A DNA stretch of 64,000 nt, from positions 125,959-189,958 of the forward strand of contig NKYR01000069.1 of assembly GCA_003184365.1 (NCBI GenBank), in the 5' to 3' direction. This DNA comes from Evernia prunastri (taxonomy: Eukaryota; Ascomycota; Lecanoromycetes; Lecanorales; Parmeliaceae). Of the stretch, positions 1 through 11,520 are shown in pieces. The first letter of the stretch is position 1. The number at the start of each line of letters is the position of its first letter. Below the pieces are notes generated by a model that was given only the letters and a program-made list of their open reading frames with translations, had not been told where the DNA came from and ran no database searches. The position numbers and the translations under genes were made by a program.

Positions 1-2
1 GA

Positions 3-404
3 GTGGGGCCCGGCCTTCACCTGCCAACCCGAATGCATTATTTTGATGAACAGACCAGTGAAGACGATTTGGCGCACGAAGCTCCGGGAAGAGGCCTACG
101 CAGGATCCCAGTCATTGACTTTAGGCCTCTCCTTGTGAGAAAGACTTTGGGACCACAATTTCGTAACACCATCTCGAGAATCGTGTCCGAAAATTTTCCA
201 ATCCACTGTCTTCCCAATTGCTCGGACCCTCTCCACCCCAACAACGAACACACTCCTCGTCAACCCACCCACGAAGATGACCATAGAGTCCTCGAGTCTG
301 AAATCAGCGATGCGCTCAACGATGATTCAGACAGCGCCGATGTGGAAGATAATGAACAGCTCGATGACAGTGGGGACTGCTCAGATGAAGAGGAGGAGCT
401 ATGA
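3..404 (+). CDS. 3' end of an acidic hypothetical protein (5' end outside window)
   Basis: The frame is open from the window edge to a TGA at 402-404, so this is the C-terminal 133 residues or so of a longer gene. The first part is mixed in composition (for example VIDFRPLLVRKTLGPQF). The last 45 residues are strongly acidic, with Asp/Ser/Glu runs ending in SDEEEEL. No ATG in this stretch looks like a start, and the first codon read (GTG) is not one. No family is recognised. An acidic tail of this kind is common in nuclear or chromatin-linked proteins, but that is only an analogy. It could also be the last exon of a spliced gene. Confidence 0.45.
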   Translation: MGPGLHLPTRMHYFDEQTSEDDLAHEAPGRGLRRIPVIDFRPLLVRKTLGPQFRNTISRIVSENFPIHCLPNCSDPLHPNNEHTPRQPTHEDDHRVLESEISDALNDDSDSADVEDNEQLDDSGDCSDEEEEL

Positions 405-2696
405 GATGTCCATCATGCGGTAGAAGACCACAGAGGAGACTGGCTACTGCGTTGGTCAAGGCTGAGACATTTGAGGCACGCGACACGCGCGGATGGCGAG
501 TGAGAATGGTAAATTGCATGGGCGCTTCTTAGTTGGTCTTGCAACTTGCATCCTGGAGTATCCTGGAGATCGTCGTCGTATAGTTGTAATTATGAAGACG
601 AAGCTCCTATGTTTTCCTCGGCCTCGGAAAATCTAAGATCCTACTCTATATGCTAAGTTATTTCGAGCTTAGCGTACAGCGTACTTCTAAAGCATATTAA
701 GGTACAGTCCTTGGCACTGATTAAGTCGTTGCAGCAACCACCGAGGTAAAAGACCTCCCTCCCCTTCCCACATTATCCAAACCCACACCTTACTTCGTGC
801 CATTTGAAGGCTTCGAGTATTTCGCTTGTCGATATTCTCGTTTTTGTTCTACTGCCCGCCCGCAACGAGAAAATCCAATCTCCCTCCGCCCGTCCGATCC
901 AAAATCGTGCGCCTGCTACTCTAAGAATTGATGCTATTGCTACAGATTCCATTAAAACTTTACATCGCCACAATGATACCCAGAAAAAGCTCTTCATGCA
1001 CAGCTTACCATACCGACCTGAAATCCTCCCTAAAGGTAGCCCTCAAAAACTCCACCAAGCCGCTCAACCAGGGGACACTTCGAAACGCCAGAGAATAGTT
1101 GAGTGAGGCATACAAGGATCTTCCCTCTATCAAAAGATGTTAGGACGGCTCTTCAATCCGATCCATACAATGCATAGAATATAACTCCAGAGGTATGAGG
1201 CTAATGTGGATACTGATTACCACTGTTCTGCACGAAAACCCCAAACATACAACGCTTATGTGGCTATCAAAGTTGCCAAGCGCGTTCCTAAAGCTCAACA
1301 CTAATTCTATGTATAGATTAACTTTTGCAGATTGACGGTCTTGGAATATAAGTCAGGCAGCAAGCTTTGACCATGCTGCTACCCACTCATGAAAGGGCTG
1401 CATTCGATCTGCGTACATGTAGCCCAAATTTTAACCATCCATTATCCAATTTGGTAGGATACTCCAAAGAATCAACCAGCCCGCACTGACCTAAAAATTT
1501 GGAATTGCCATCTACTGCACCAACGGACGTTTTGCCTTAAATAGCCAAGAACGCAAGCCACTCTTTTAGAACCTTTCGATTGTGGTTATCCGCAGAGTAA
1601 TGACACTAAAACTACTCCAAAAAGCGGCGGGAAAGACAAAGAACGTGGCGGAGGGATGCTTGACAACTCTGATGGCAGTGGCCGTCTCTTGATCCTGCTC
1701 TCTGGGTTGCGTAAACGTTTCTCATGATCTCATGAGGCCGATGAACACAGAAAACCAGAGCGCTGGGACAACAAGAGGCGATTTGAGCCTCGGCAAGTCA
1801 AAGCGGTTGACATGAATAGGAGGAAAATTGGAGCTGTCGTACCAACGACCAGGGAAAAGAACTGAGATACAGAACCATTATACAACTGTACCAGCACCAT
1901 TTGGAATCAAGTCTGGCATTCCAAATCCTTATACTTCAATTGTCAGGAAAGCGATGGCGGGAGAAGTATGCTGGCTTCCCTCGCCGCCAGAAGTCCTAGC
2001 ATAATCGAGAACATACGTCTTTCGAAGAGCTAACAGCTATTACGCTTTGGGATAATCTATCATGTTCCATCTCCTCCAGGTCTCATTAGGGAAAACTCAT
2101 CCCACGCAGCTCCCAGTATTAACACTCAATCAAATCCACTTATGCAGGTTTCCGCCAATTTGGAGGCTTCGCCCCGGCTCGAGCAGCCAATCGGGTGTGA
2201 CGGCAACCAAAACCCTCCTGAGTGGCAGGCAGGGCAGTCATGAATGTGTCAAGCCGCAGCTCTACCTCGGCATGACTGCCTCGTGATGCATCGCCTAACG
2301 GGAGACACAGGGAGAAACAATTTGGGTGTGTTAACACCCCACTTAATCACTCTCACTAGGGAAAAACTGTGTTATTCATACCCCCCAAAGCTCGACACAT
2401 AGCCTGTGACATCTAGCACCTGCTAGAATCTTCTCGTCTTCCCTTACGTCCCTACATCAACCATACGCACCACAACTCACAGAGCCAGCCACTGTTAAGG
2501 AAGTCGACGAATCGACCAGATTCCAGCTCAGCTCAGCTCGCGCAGCACCACACAGTTCCCTACCACTGCCCACCAAAGTCACTCATCAAAGAAGGGTTGT
2601 CTTTATACTCACGTACCTATTCTATTCTCATTTGGGGTTTTCAAAGACACCAAGCGCCAACATCGCCCCAACCCAGCAGTAATCTTCCGCTCAAAA
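405..2696. other. intergenic, no supported gene
   Basis: About 2.3 kb with only short unsupported frames (for example about 100 codons at 804-1106 +, without recognisable sequence). I see no RNA gene or clear repeat. The last 200 bases before 2697 are the presumed promoter and leader of the next gene. Confidence 0.5.
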
Positions 2697-4508
2697 ATGG
2701 CAGCACGAACCAACTTCCGTCCCAGACGCCCAGGCTACCGCAACGAGCTCGAGAACACCGCGATGCATGGCACGCGTACTCCTATCCGAGAACAACATAA
2801 TGAAGCTCCGCCTCCGTACAATTTGTACGACCAAACCCATTCACAGCCCCCTAGACATGAAGTCCGTCTTCCTTACAATGTCCCAAGGTCACTTGGTCGT
2901 GGAATGGGACATGGGACGCACCTCGATCGTGCGCAAGAGTATCACTCCGAGCCGGATTTGCCGCTTTTTGGCGGTCGTGGACGACTGCATCTTTATGCTC
3001 CAACCGTGTATAGGAATACGAACTATGACACCGCATATCTCGACAATGACCCAGATGACAGCAGCTATCGTATACACAACACGAGAGACCCTCACCATCA
3101 TCGGCGATTTGTTCCTCGCGAAACCAGAAGCCGACAACTAGACAGCTACGACGGAATACCCACCGACGAGATGATGGATTTACGTGCTCGTGGCGAGTAT
3201 TCCCGAGAGGCCCATCGTGAAAATCGCAGTCGAAGTCCATCCCGCGATTGCGGACCAGGTTCTCGAGTGAGACGAGGGTTCGAGTCTTCCCTTGACGATT
3301 TCGATGACGCCTTGGATCTGCGTTGCTGTGGGCTTCGAGAGTTTGAGGGAGCAAGGCGTGGAACATGGACTCAGCGAGCAGGATACTCTTCTGAAGACGA
3401 TCTCGAAGAAGATGACAATATCATGGAGGACTTCCGCAGAAGCCGTTCTCCCACCAATCTCTATCCATCAAGATACTGTTCCGGGACAGGACACCTCTTC
3501 GACGATTTCCTCGAGCATGATGATTTTGCAGACATCCATGGCAGCAGGTGCGGCACCGGTCTTTATCGCTCAGGGTACACCTATGAAGACGAATCCGGCT
3601 TTGATGATGAACACGATAGGATTGGAAGAACCCGTGCTCGCATTCCCCTTCGTCAAGAAACCGACGACGAAATTTCCGGCGTGGAACGACATAGCCCTCG
3701 ACGCCATCACAGAATACGAGAATATGCTGGGCCTCGTCGATCCGGAACCATCTCGACCGACTACAACTCCGCAGGACCTCGTCGCGAACCAGACTCCGAA
3801 GACGAAAACATCGACCCACCCACTCAAAGGCATGTGCCGACAAACAGACACCACCCTACTTCCCGTTGCATACCCGACTCCGAAGACGAAAGATTCGCAC
3901 AGCGCACCCAACGACGAAGACAGGGGAAATACCGCATTCGTGCCCCTGCCGTCCACTCTCCTGACGAGATTTTCAACGAAAGCATCGAAGAAGCCACCCC
4001 TCGTAAAGCCGGCAATAGACGCACGCGACGTGGAACCGACCGCTCTCAAGCCCTTGGCAAATCCATCCCTCCTCAAAAGCACAAGAAGCCTGCACCTACC
4101 AACACCAACATCCTCACTTCCACCCAACTCCCCACACGCATCCCAACAGCCTCGATTCGGCATGCAAACCCTCCCAACACCCACCTGGCAGAGCCCAGGA
4201 CCCCAACCAAAACTCCCTTGCCCAAAGGGTCTGCCGACCGAGAATCCCGCGAAGCAAATAAGCAACAAACCCATCAAGAGCGCGGTATCGTAAAAGACCC
4301 CGTTCAAGACATCCGCGATGCTCCTGCGAACGGTCACCAGCAGTCAGCTCAGGATGCCTCTGCGGAAATTGGCCGTACGTCCGAGGCCGAACTGGTGGCC
4401 GACTCGTTCCCAGACAGCTCGGACGACGGCTACGACACCCCTGGTAGCAGCGCTGAGGGTTCGGAGGATCGGGAGGTCCTGCAGAGCTTTGTTCGTATTG
4501 AGCTGTGA
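2697..4508 (+). CDS. Arg/Asp-rich disordered hypothetical protein, 603 aa
   Basis: An uninterrupted frame of 603 codons starts at an ATG in a good context (aaaATGg) and ends at TGA. The protein is almost wholly low complexity. The N-terminal third is rich in Arg, Tyr, His and Pro, the middle has alternating acidic stretches (such as SSEDDLEEDDN) with Arg-Ser pairs, and the part after residue 400 is Thr/Pro/Lys-rich. It ends in an acidic stretch followed by LQSFVRIEL. There is no signal peptide, membrane segment or domain I recognise. Alternating RS/RD and acidic blocks resemble nuclear scaffold or RNA-associated disordered proteins, but no function can be assigned. Length and single-frame continuity support a real gene. 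Confidence 0.75.
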   Translation: MAARTNFRPRRPGYRNELENTAMHGTRTPIREQHNEAPPPYNLYDQTHSQPPRHEVRLPYNVPRSLGRGMGHGTHLDRAQEYHSEPDLPLFGGRGRLHLYAPTVYRNTNYDTAYLDNDPDDSSYRIHNTRDPHHHRRFVPRETRSRQLDSYDGIPTDEMMDLRARGEYSREAHRENRSRSPSRDCGPGSRVRRGFESSLDDFDDALDLRCCGLREFEGARRGTWTQRAGYSSEDDLEEDDNIMEDFRRSRSPTNLYPSRYCSGTGHLFDDFLEHDDFADIHGSRCGTGLYRSGYTYEDESGFDDEHDRIGRTRARIPLRQETDDEISGVERHSPRRHHRIREYAGPRRSGTISTDYNSAGPRREPDSEDENIDPPTQRHVPTNRHHPTSRCIPDSEDERFAQRTQRRRQGKYRIRAPAVHSPDEIFNESIEEATPRKAGNRRTRRGTDRSQALGKSIPPQKHKKPAPTNTNILTSTQLPTRIPTASIRHANPPNTHLAEPRTPTKTPLPKGSADRESREANKQQTHQERGIVKDPVQDIRDAPANGHQQSAQDASAEIGRTSEAELVADSFPDSSDDGYDTPGSSAEGSEDREVLQSFVRIEL

Positions 4509-6246
4509 CGGGTGGTGCTGAGTGTGATGTAGAAAGGAGAGGTGCAGGGTTGTGATTTGAGGGTTTAAGAAGGGGGCAAGAGCGGTTGTCTTTACTCATG
4601 CGTTTGAATTGCGATAGCTGCTTGCATGCGAAATACAGGTTGCGTTTTGACGATTCAACATAGGAGTAAGGAGAGAGGAATAATGTCTATCAATGCATTC
4701 CGAGCCTACGAAGCTTAATGATTGACTTGAGCGCGAGCATGGAGCTGCTAATTTATCAATACAGTCCCATTTTTCCACGACGATGCTCCGCCATCTAGCA
4801 CTTTACCAACAAGTTCGCACCGCAAACCCCTTGCCATCCTTCAAGTCCCCGTCCACAGACCTTTCTATAGACTGACAGAGCCTCAACATTTCTTGGCCTC
4901 GTCATGGTTCTGTAGCCTGCCTTAGCGCCAACAGCGTCGATTCTGTTGACTGCAGGGTCTCCAGGATTTAGAGCGATGTGTGGTTCCGCCGTTGTGCGAA
5001 CGAGGGTCCGAAAGATACTGCTGTGAATCGAGCTACTGATGGGTTTCTGGTGCATATTGATATCAAAAGCATCAGCGAGAAATACCGTGGACCCATACAG
5101 GCATTGCGTGAGACAGTATTTAGAACAAAGGGTTCAAGGCAAGATAAGGAATTTGATGCTGTTGGCAGGCAATCCTGGCAACCATCTTAAAACACATTGG
5201 AAAATCCCTCCACGAAGGAGATGCCCAAAACCAAGTACCAGACATGCTGAAAGAAAGATGTTGTGTGGGAGGGAGATTGAAGTTGAGTGTCTCCTTCGTG
5301 AAGCACTGTCGCGCTCGCTTTCCAAATTGCAGCAAATTTTCCAGGATGTCCTTTCATCTGCAGTTCGCCTCCGACAGCACAGCTTGAAGATTTCTTTTCA
5401 CTCATCACGAGAAAAATTAATACTATCCAGGCTACCATTGAGCATAGTGATGTGCTGCGAAATAGTGTCCATCACACCCAACAGTGCTCTCAGCCCGGCC
5501 ACTTCATCTTGGTCTTAGAAAAACCTACATTGCATCTTATCTGGTCAAGATGCAAGTGCAAAGCATTCTCACAAAGCAGCCAAAACCTAGCGCTGTAGAT
5601 AGCTTTACCAATCTCTGTCATAAACACTTCACGGGAATTGTCTTGAGCCTGTGGCTGGCAGCAGCTTGCTTGCCTTCCATGCCCTGGACCAGGAGCGATG
5701 AGAGCACCTTGATTACCGATTGTGTTGAAAGTTATGAGTGTGCCTCGTTTAGGAACTGCTAGAGCGAGCAAGATAGGAGCAGTGAGACGTCGAGAACCTA
5801 CTTCTTATGTAGGCAGGGGGGTTTGGATTGGCCTTTGCAGAAGCTCCAGGCAATAAGGGATTGGCATGGTGCAAGGATTGGGAATGCGAGTGGCTGATCT
5901 GGGTTTTCATGAGGCTCGAAGCGAATTATAAGATAGTCTGTCTCTCGCTTGTGTCGTTATAGTGACAACGATGTTTAGCTGTAGAGACTTCCTCAAGTCC
6001 TCTTTCATTGGACGGAGGCACATCTTGGCGCCAAGAATCACTCTAATTGATAAGCGTTGCGCTAAGATAAGGCGCGTCTCAATTCGCGTCCTCGGGGAAA
6101 CCGTGATAATGCATTATTTATTCGACAGCTCTCCATAATGCGCAAAGGTTTCTTCTCTTCAGCATCCTCACAGTACCCAATGCTAGTTTGAGAACTCAGG
6201 TTCAGCAGAACTTTCGATTGAGCTTGCTCGTCAATAACAATTCAGC
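4509..6246. other. intergenic with a possible minus-strand coding relic
   Basis: No intact gene is seen. On the minus strand two stretches read like decayed protein: 4795-5055 (with NPGDPAVNR and RPRNVEALSVYRK) and about 5400-5520 (with EVAGLRALLGVMDTISQHI). Stops and frame changes separate them. They may be remnants of one gene or chance frames. The last 250 bases form the promoter of the sirtuin gene. Confidence 0.3.
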
Positions 6247-7896
6247 ATGCCTGTCCTCGAAGTCACACAGGCGAACAACGTCCAGCTTCAGAATATTGCC
6301 AACGCCCTTGCAGCAGCCAAGAAGATTGTCGTATTCACAGGGGCTGGTATCTCCACGAGTTGTGGTATTCCAGTGAGTTCCATGCTGCTCTACCCAATTG
6401 CTCACTGCTAAACACCGCTGCAGGACTTCCGGTCGGAAGATGGCCTCTACTCTTTAATCCAAGCCCAACGCGACGCACTTTTACCTGCAACCTCTGGCAA
6501 CGCCAAAAGAGAACTTCCTAGCTCACCCTCTTCCTCCGCAAAGTCAAAGTCTAAACCTATTTCGATACCCAACAATGTCAAGGGCAAAGATCTCTTTGAC
6601 TCTCATCTATGGAAGGATCCCGTTAGCACATCGGTCTTTTATACCTTCATCGCATCCCTCCGCGAGAAAATCCGCGAAGATGTCAAAAAGACCACATCTA
6701 CACATCGCTTCATAAAGACCTTGCGAGACACGCGGAAACTGATAAGATGCTACACGCAGAATATTGATGGACTGGAGACAAGAGAAGGATTGCAAACAGA
6801 TATGACCCAAGGAAAGGGCAATCGAGCGCGATTTACCAAAAAATCAATGGAAGGTCAAAGATTGCCAGCACGAACGCAGCCGGGGGCTGATCTCGACGGT
6901 GGATGTGAAGTTGTGCAGTTGCACGGCGACTTAAGGGTCTTGAGGTGTACGCTATGCCAGCAGACATGCGAATGGGAAGATCGACACAGTACGCGACTGT
7001 TTGCTGGGAAGGCGCCAACATGCCAACAATGTGCGGCTGCAAACCAAGACCGGCAAGATCGAGGGAAGCGAGGGACGAAAATCGGGACGCTGCGGCCGAA
7101 CATTGTGCTCTATGGCGAGGAACATCCATCGGCCGATGCTGTAGGAGAGATTACTGCGTCGGACCTGAACATGAGTCCGGATGTGTTGCTAATTTTGGGC
7201 ACCTCGCTTCATGTACATGGGCTCAAGACCATGGTCAGAGAGTTCGCCAAGGCAGTGCATGCAAAAGCTGGAGGCAAGGGGAAGGTGGTTTTTGTCAATT
7301 TGACGAAGCCATCGGAAAGTGTATGGAAAGGTGTGCTGGACTACTGGGTGTCCATGGACTGTGACGCATGGGTTCGCTCCATGAGAAAGCATCGGCCGGA
7401 TATATTTCAGACCCAACCACGACTCGATATGCAGGTGACGAAGGCAAGCAACAAGCAGATACCGAAGGCCACCGCAGATGAAATCATGGCAACCAAGCTA
7501 TCGGATGACAAAGAGAATTCATCGATAGCTTCTGCTTGTGGCCTACAAAAGTCCATCCAACCTCGGGTCCTGCTGACGCCGAAGAAGAGAAAGCCTCTGG
7601 AGAGCAAAGCTGCTCCAGCTGCGAAGGTCTTACGATTCGTGGTGCCGTCGTCGCCACAGAAGAGGCGGCCAATCTCGGACGACAGCTCCCAGCGTCCCGA
7701 CCAGCCGGAAGGAATTGCCACGGCTAAGAGGCCAGCCAAGCAGAAAAGCAGAATGGACGAACCATGTCAGCTGCCAACACCTCCACCAACAGGCCACAGG
7801 GGGAAGAAGAGATCATTAGCTCAAACCTATCAAGAGCAGTGTCCGACGCCCTCGAAGAAGAGAAGGAATGAGATGGTAGACATCTGGCAGGATTAG
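6247..7896 (+). CDS. hst4: Sirtuin, Hst3/Hst4-type NAD-dependent histone deacetylase
   Basis: Two exons, 6247-6372 and 6424-7896, with a 51-nt intron (GTGAGT...GCAG) give 532 residues. Sirtuin marks in order: GAGIS at 32-36 (NAD binding), GIPDFRS across the splice junction, CYTQNIDGLE from 151, the catalytic His in QLHGDL at about 209, two Cys-x2-Cys pairs at about 217/220 and 242/245 (zinc), and ILGTSLHVHGL near 300. The long insert between the first exon and TQNID, and the basic Lys/Arg/Pro-rich tail after about residue 390, fit the fungal Hst3/Hst4 group rather than Sir2/Hst2. That family removes the acetyl group from histone H3 Lys56 after S phase. The tail includes KKRK-like motifs that could be nuclear localisation signals. 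The subfamily call is an inference; sirtuin itself is certain. Confidence 0.93.
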
Positions 7897-9030
7897 GACG
7901 AGGAAAAAAAAGGTGTACGGCGATACGTTCAAAAAATGGGTAGCCAGCGGCGTTGAACAGAGAGGCTCGGGCTGCAGATATTCGTTTATTAAAAATCGTT
8001 TCGCAGGCTGTGAGTATCATGTCTTTGTATATCAAGATAATCAAATCTTTACATCAAAAAAAAACCCCTCATTCATGCCCACCACATAGAATCCCGCACA
8101 CCACCACTGCCAAGAACGCCAAGACCCCGCTGGGATTTCAACCCCTGGCCCTGACAGAACCGAGGCTGCAAACGCCAGCGCTCCGACCTCGAAGTTCTTG
8201 CTTGAACTGAGTTCCTGCTGCTTGCCCCGTCTGGCTCAGGTAGGTAGAGCGGGCTGGAAGGTGGGAAAGTGCTATGGTGGGAAGGTGCAGACGAAGATTT
8301 GCATGATAATCATGCAAGCGACTTACGGAGTACCTATGAGATTATTGAGGGGTGGGGTGATGAATCGTGACTTTTATCGCACGGAACTGGGAAGCACGGT
8401 CCCTGCAGGTGTCGCATGCACCTAACGGCGAAATGGGAAAAGCTTGCAATCAGAGGGCCCCACTTCCCCCCCCCCACGGCTGGGGGTAATTGACTGGTGG
8501 ACTGGTGATGTACGTACCTAGGTATTTGTTTTTTTGACTGATGATGTTATGCATTTTGACTGGTGCTCATGAACCATGATGCGTATTTATTCATTGGAAG
8601 GGTAAATTGTGTGTTTCCTTCCGTTTCTCCTATCATCTTTGATTAATTTACTCTATATATTATTGTACGACGAGGTTACGATATATATTGGCGCGTTGAT
8701 GCCTTTTAGGCCTTGCTTCGATATTGTTTAGCGCTTGCTTTCTTTCTTTTCTTTTCTTTTTCTTTTTTTCTTATTTTGCTTCGAGCTCCTACGACAGGCC
8801 GCTCTCGAGGCCCTTGCGCTCTGCAATGACAGTCGCTACCAATTTTGACGTTAGGAGATCATTGGCGCTCAATTGACAGTCATTTGCGAATAATGATTCC
8901 GACTCAGTGGAGGGTCTCCTAGACTGCGCCGGAAACCATCGAGGTGACCGATTTTCTTTCAAGAACCGCGCGCGTTGCGCTTCCAGACCTGGGAAGCTGG
9001 GGAATCAGGGTGCTCTCCGTTTCAACCAGG
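7897..9030. other. intergenic
   Basis: About 1.1 kb without a supported gene. It contains a C run at about 8467-8476 and a T-rich stretch with repeated TTTTC around 8735-8775, then the upstream region of the glycosyltransferase gene. Confidence 0.5.
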
Positions 9031-10518
9031 ATGCTATTTGGTAGTCGCATCCTAGCCATTCTCTTCCTACTCTGCGCCTCCCTCCTTCTCGTACGCCTCC
9101 GCAAGCACTCCGACCCTCCACATCTCCGCCCCAAAGCCGGCGGCCAAAGTAATCAAGGAGGATGTTCAGGAAGGCTAACACGACTGCATGAGCTGGACAT
9201 TAAATTCCCGATCAAATACGCTCGCCGTGATATAATCGTAAAAGCTAACCCTGACCTCAACCGGAGTTCTTTCACCCAGGTTGACGCTCCTTTACTACCA
9301 GATGTACAGATTGTTGACCCCATTAGCTCTCCGGATTGGGGGTTGGAGCAATGTACCCCTCCCCTTAGATTGGAGGTTCCCGCTTTCCCAGGGCAACCTG
9401 CCAATGCTTCTCATATCATATTTGGCATTTCGACGTACATAAAACGCATGGAGGATTCGATTCCGCACTTTGAGAGATCCCTAGCTCACACCAGTGCTCG
9501 GCTCATCATCTTGGCCATAGAATATGGCGAAGCTGCACCGAAAAAGAAAGCAATGGAAGCGCTGGAGACCCGCATGCGTAGTCTTGGCATAGATGCTACG
9601 GTCATTGGAGCACCAAAGGGGAGCTCGATGCAAGCTCGATACTTCTCCTTGGCGAGAATCCTATACGAAACACGAAGTCCTAAAACTCAATGGATCTCCC
9701 TTCTGGATGACGACACATTCCTACCCTCAACGCACTCATTAGTCGAAACACTTGGTAGCTATGATCCATCAAAGGAATGGTATCTTGGTGCGATGTCGGA
9801 GGACTGGTGGTCCGTTATGGTTTACGGCATGATGTCTTTCGGTGGCGGAGGCACATTCCTATCAATCCCATTAGCGGCTCAGATCAACGCAAACTACGAC
9901 ACTTGCATGCGACAGTCCACCGCGAACCAAGGGGACATCAGGATCTTCGAGTGCATCACCGCACACACCACAACGAAACTCCAGCCCCTGAGCGGACTCC
10001 ACCAAACCGATCTCGGCGGCGACCTCTCCGGTTTCTACGAGAGCGGCCGCCTGCCGCTCTCGCTGCACCACTGGAAGAACGGCTGGCACTTCGAGCAAAA
10101 GCCCGAGCAGAGGGCGCTGAACACGTACCCGATGGCGAAGATGCACCTCGTCTCCGACGTCTGCGGCGACTGCTTCCTGCAGCGGTGGCAGTTCGGCCCG
10201 GACACGGTCCTGAGCAACGGGTTCTCGATCGCGACGTACCCGGATCGGAACGTGCTGGCGGAACTCGTGAAGAACGACGACATGGACAAGGTGGAGGATA
10301 CGTTCATGCCGACCCGGGAGGTGAATTCGTTCATGAAGGGCTATGAGCATTCCATCGGTCCGCTAAGGCCGAAGGTGGAGGGGAAGATCCAGTACAGGTT
10401 TTTGGATGCGAGGCGGGAAGATGGGGGGGTCAGGCAATACTACGTCTACAGAGCTTTGGATAAGGAGCCGGATATCGTGTATGAGATCTTCTGGACTAGG
10501 AACGAGACTCTTGTCTGA
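9031..10518 (+). CDS. Golgi-type glycosyltransferase, GT31 (fringe/DUF604-like)
   Basis: The frame is open from 8944, but the first ATG is at 9031, giving 495 residues. A single N-terminal hydrophobic segment (ILAILFLLCASLLLVRLRK, about residues 6-24) is a type II signal anchor, expected for a Golgi lumenal enzyme. The donor-binding acidic motif LLDDDTF lies at about 226-228, followed by YLGAMSEDW, FGGGGTFLS, a Cys-rich middle (MRQSTANQGD, FECITAH) and HHWKNGWH. This is the pattern of the fungal GT31/fringe-like group, which transfers sugars from UDP donors to glycoprotein or glycolipid acceptors. The acceptor cannot be told from sequence. The second half of the gene is much richer in G+C than the first. 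Confidence 0.85.
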   Translation: MLFGSRILAILFLLCASLLLVRLRKHSDPPHLRPKAGGQSNQGGCSGRLTRLHELDIKFPIKYARRDIIVKANPDLNRSSFTQVDAPLLPDVQIVDPISSPDWGLEQCTPPLRLEVPAFPGQPANASHIIFGISTYIKRMEDSIPHFERSLAHTSARLIILAIEYGEAAPKKKAMEALETRMRSLGIDATVIGAPKGSSMQARYFSLARILYETRSPKTQWISLLDDDTFLPSTHSLVETLGSYDPSKEWYLGAMSEDWWSVMVYGMMSFGGGGTFLSIPLAAQINANYDTCMRQSTANQGDIRIFECITAHTTTKLQPLSGLHQTDLGGDLSGFYESGRLPLSLHHWKNGWHFEQKPEQRALNTYPMAKMHLVSDVCGDCFLQRWQFGPDTVLSNGFSIATYPDRNVLAELVKNDDMDKVEDTFMPTREVNSFMKGYEHSIGPLRPKVEGKIQYRFLDARREDGGVRQYYVYRALDKEPDIVYEIFWTRNETLV

Positions 10519-11520
10519 ACGAGATCCGGGGTCCCAAAGCGACTCATGTAGAATGCATGGGACGGGAATCGAGTTCTTGCCAAGTCTGAAGGAAGACCAC
10601 GAGCGATCCTCGGATGGCCCCTGCTCCTTGTCTCTAAGACTCAAGGGATTTGCGGTTCGTCAATCGCCATATCCTGTCTTAGTATTGGTTTCTGATCCTC
10701 TCAAAGCAGCTTGTTGGCTGTCTCTTGACCAAGGATGTCCTCAGGAAGATGTCCGGACGGCAGTCGCTGCGAAGCCAAGAAGGATCCTAAAGGATGCTTT
10801 CATGTTCTCAACGAGAAGCTAGCGCAGAGTGACGTTGAGAAAACCAAAAAGTGTAATGTCGACGTAGCTTGGCGAGGACTTTTGAATTATCTGATGATAA
10901 TTCGAGAATTATGGCAACCTGTACACTGTTTGGATGTGGTTCATATAGTTTTGGGGGGATGCGGGGGTCGAGGAAGGGAGGGTGGTAAAGAGAATCTAAT
11001 AGGAGGTGACTGCAAGCTAGCAGGCTGTGGAGTATATGTAGTATATGTCGAATCTGGATATAAAATAACGACAGGAGGGAAACAAATCCCCATTCTCAAG
11101 CCACGGTAGGCGAACAGTCCAAGCTGAGGAAGTGTGGCTGTGATTTCGTGCGGCGAAACCAGGCTTTCAGCAAGGCCTCCCCGATCTCCAAGGCGACAAC
11201 AGCTATGGACACTGGGCAGTAAGCATCGCAAAGACCTGCATGAGAAATCTCGACTCCGCCCTCTCCGCTCACGCACTGGTCAACGGGTAAGATCGGCTCA
11301 ACGGCAGCGGCATTGGCTCAAACGTCACAGCGGCCCTAGCGTCAGCCCTATCAAAAAACTGCGCCTGCTTTGCTAAGCGGTGACTCGACTAATTTCGAAA
11401 CTCTTCCTTTTCCTTATAAAGCTCACTTCTCATCATCTGAAAATCTATTCCCACCTCTGACAACCTCAGAACAACAAGCAAACGACCAACCAAGCAAGTT
11501 TCCACCACCGTACCGCAACC
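10519..11520. other. intergenic
   Basis: About 1 kb between two plus-strand genes. It holds only unsupported short frames. The last 150 bases are pyrimidine/AC-rich leader sequence typical of fungal 5' untranslated regions. Confidence 0.5.

Noticed and set aside
9777..10350. Long overlapping frames on both strands inside the GT31 gene
   Set aside because: They are shadows caused by high GC; the GT31 frame has the motifs.
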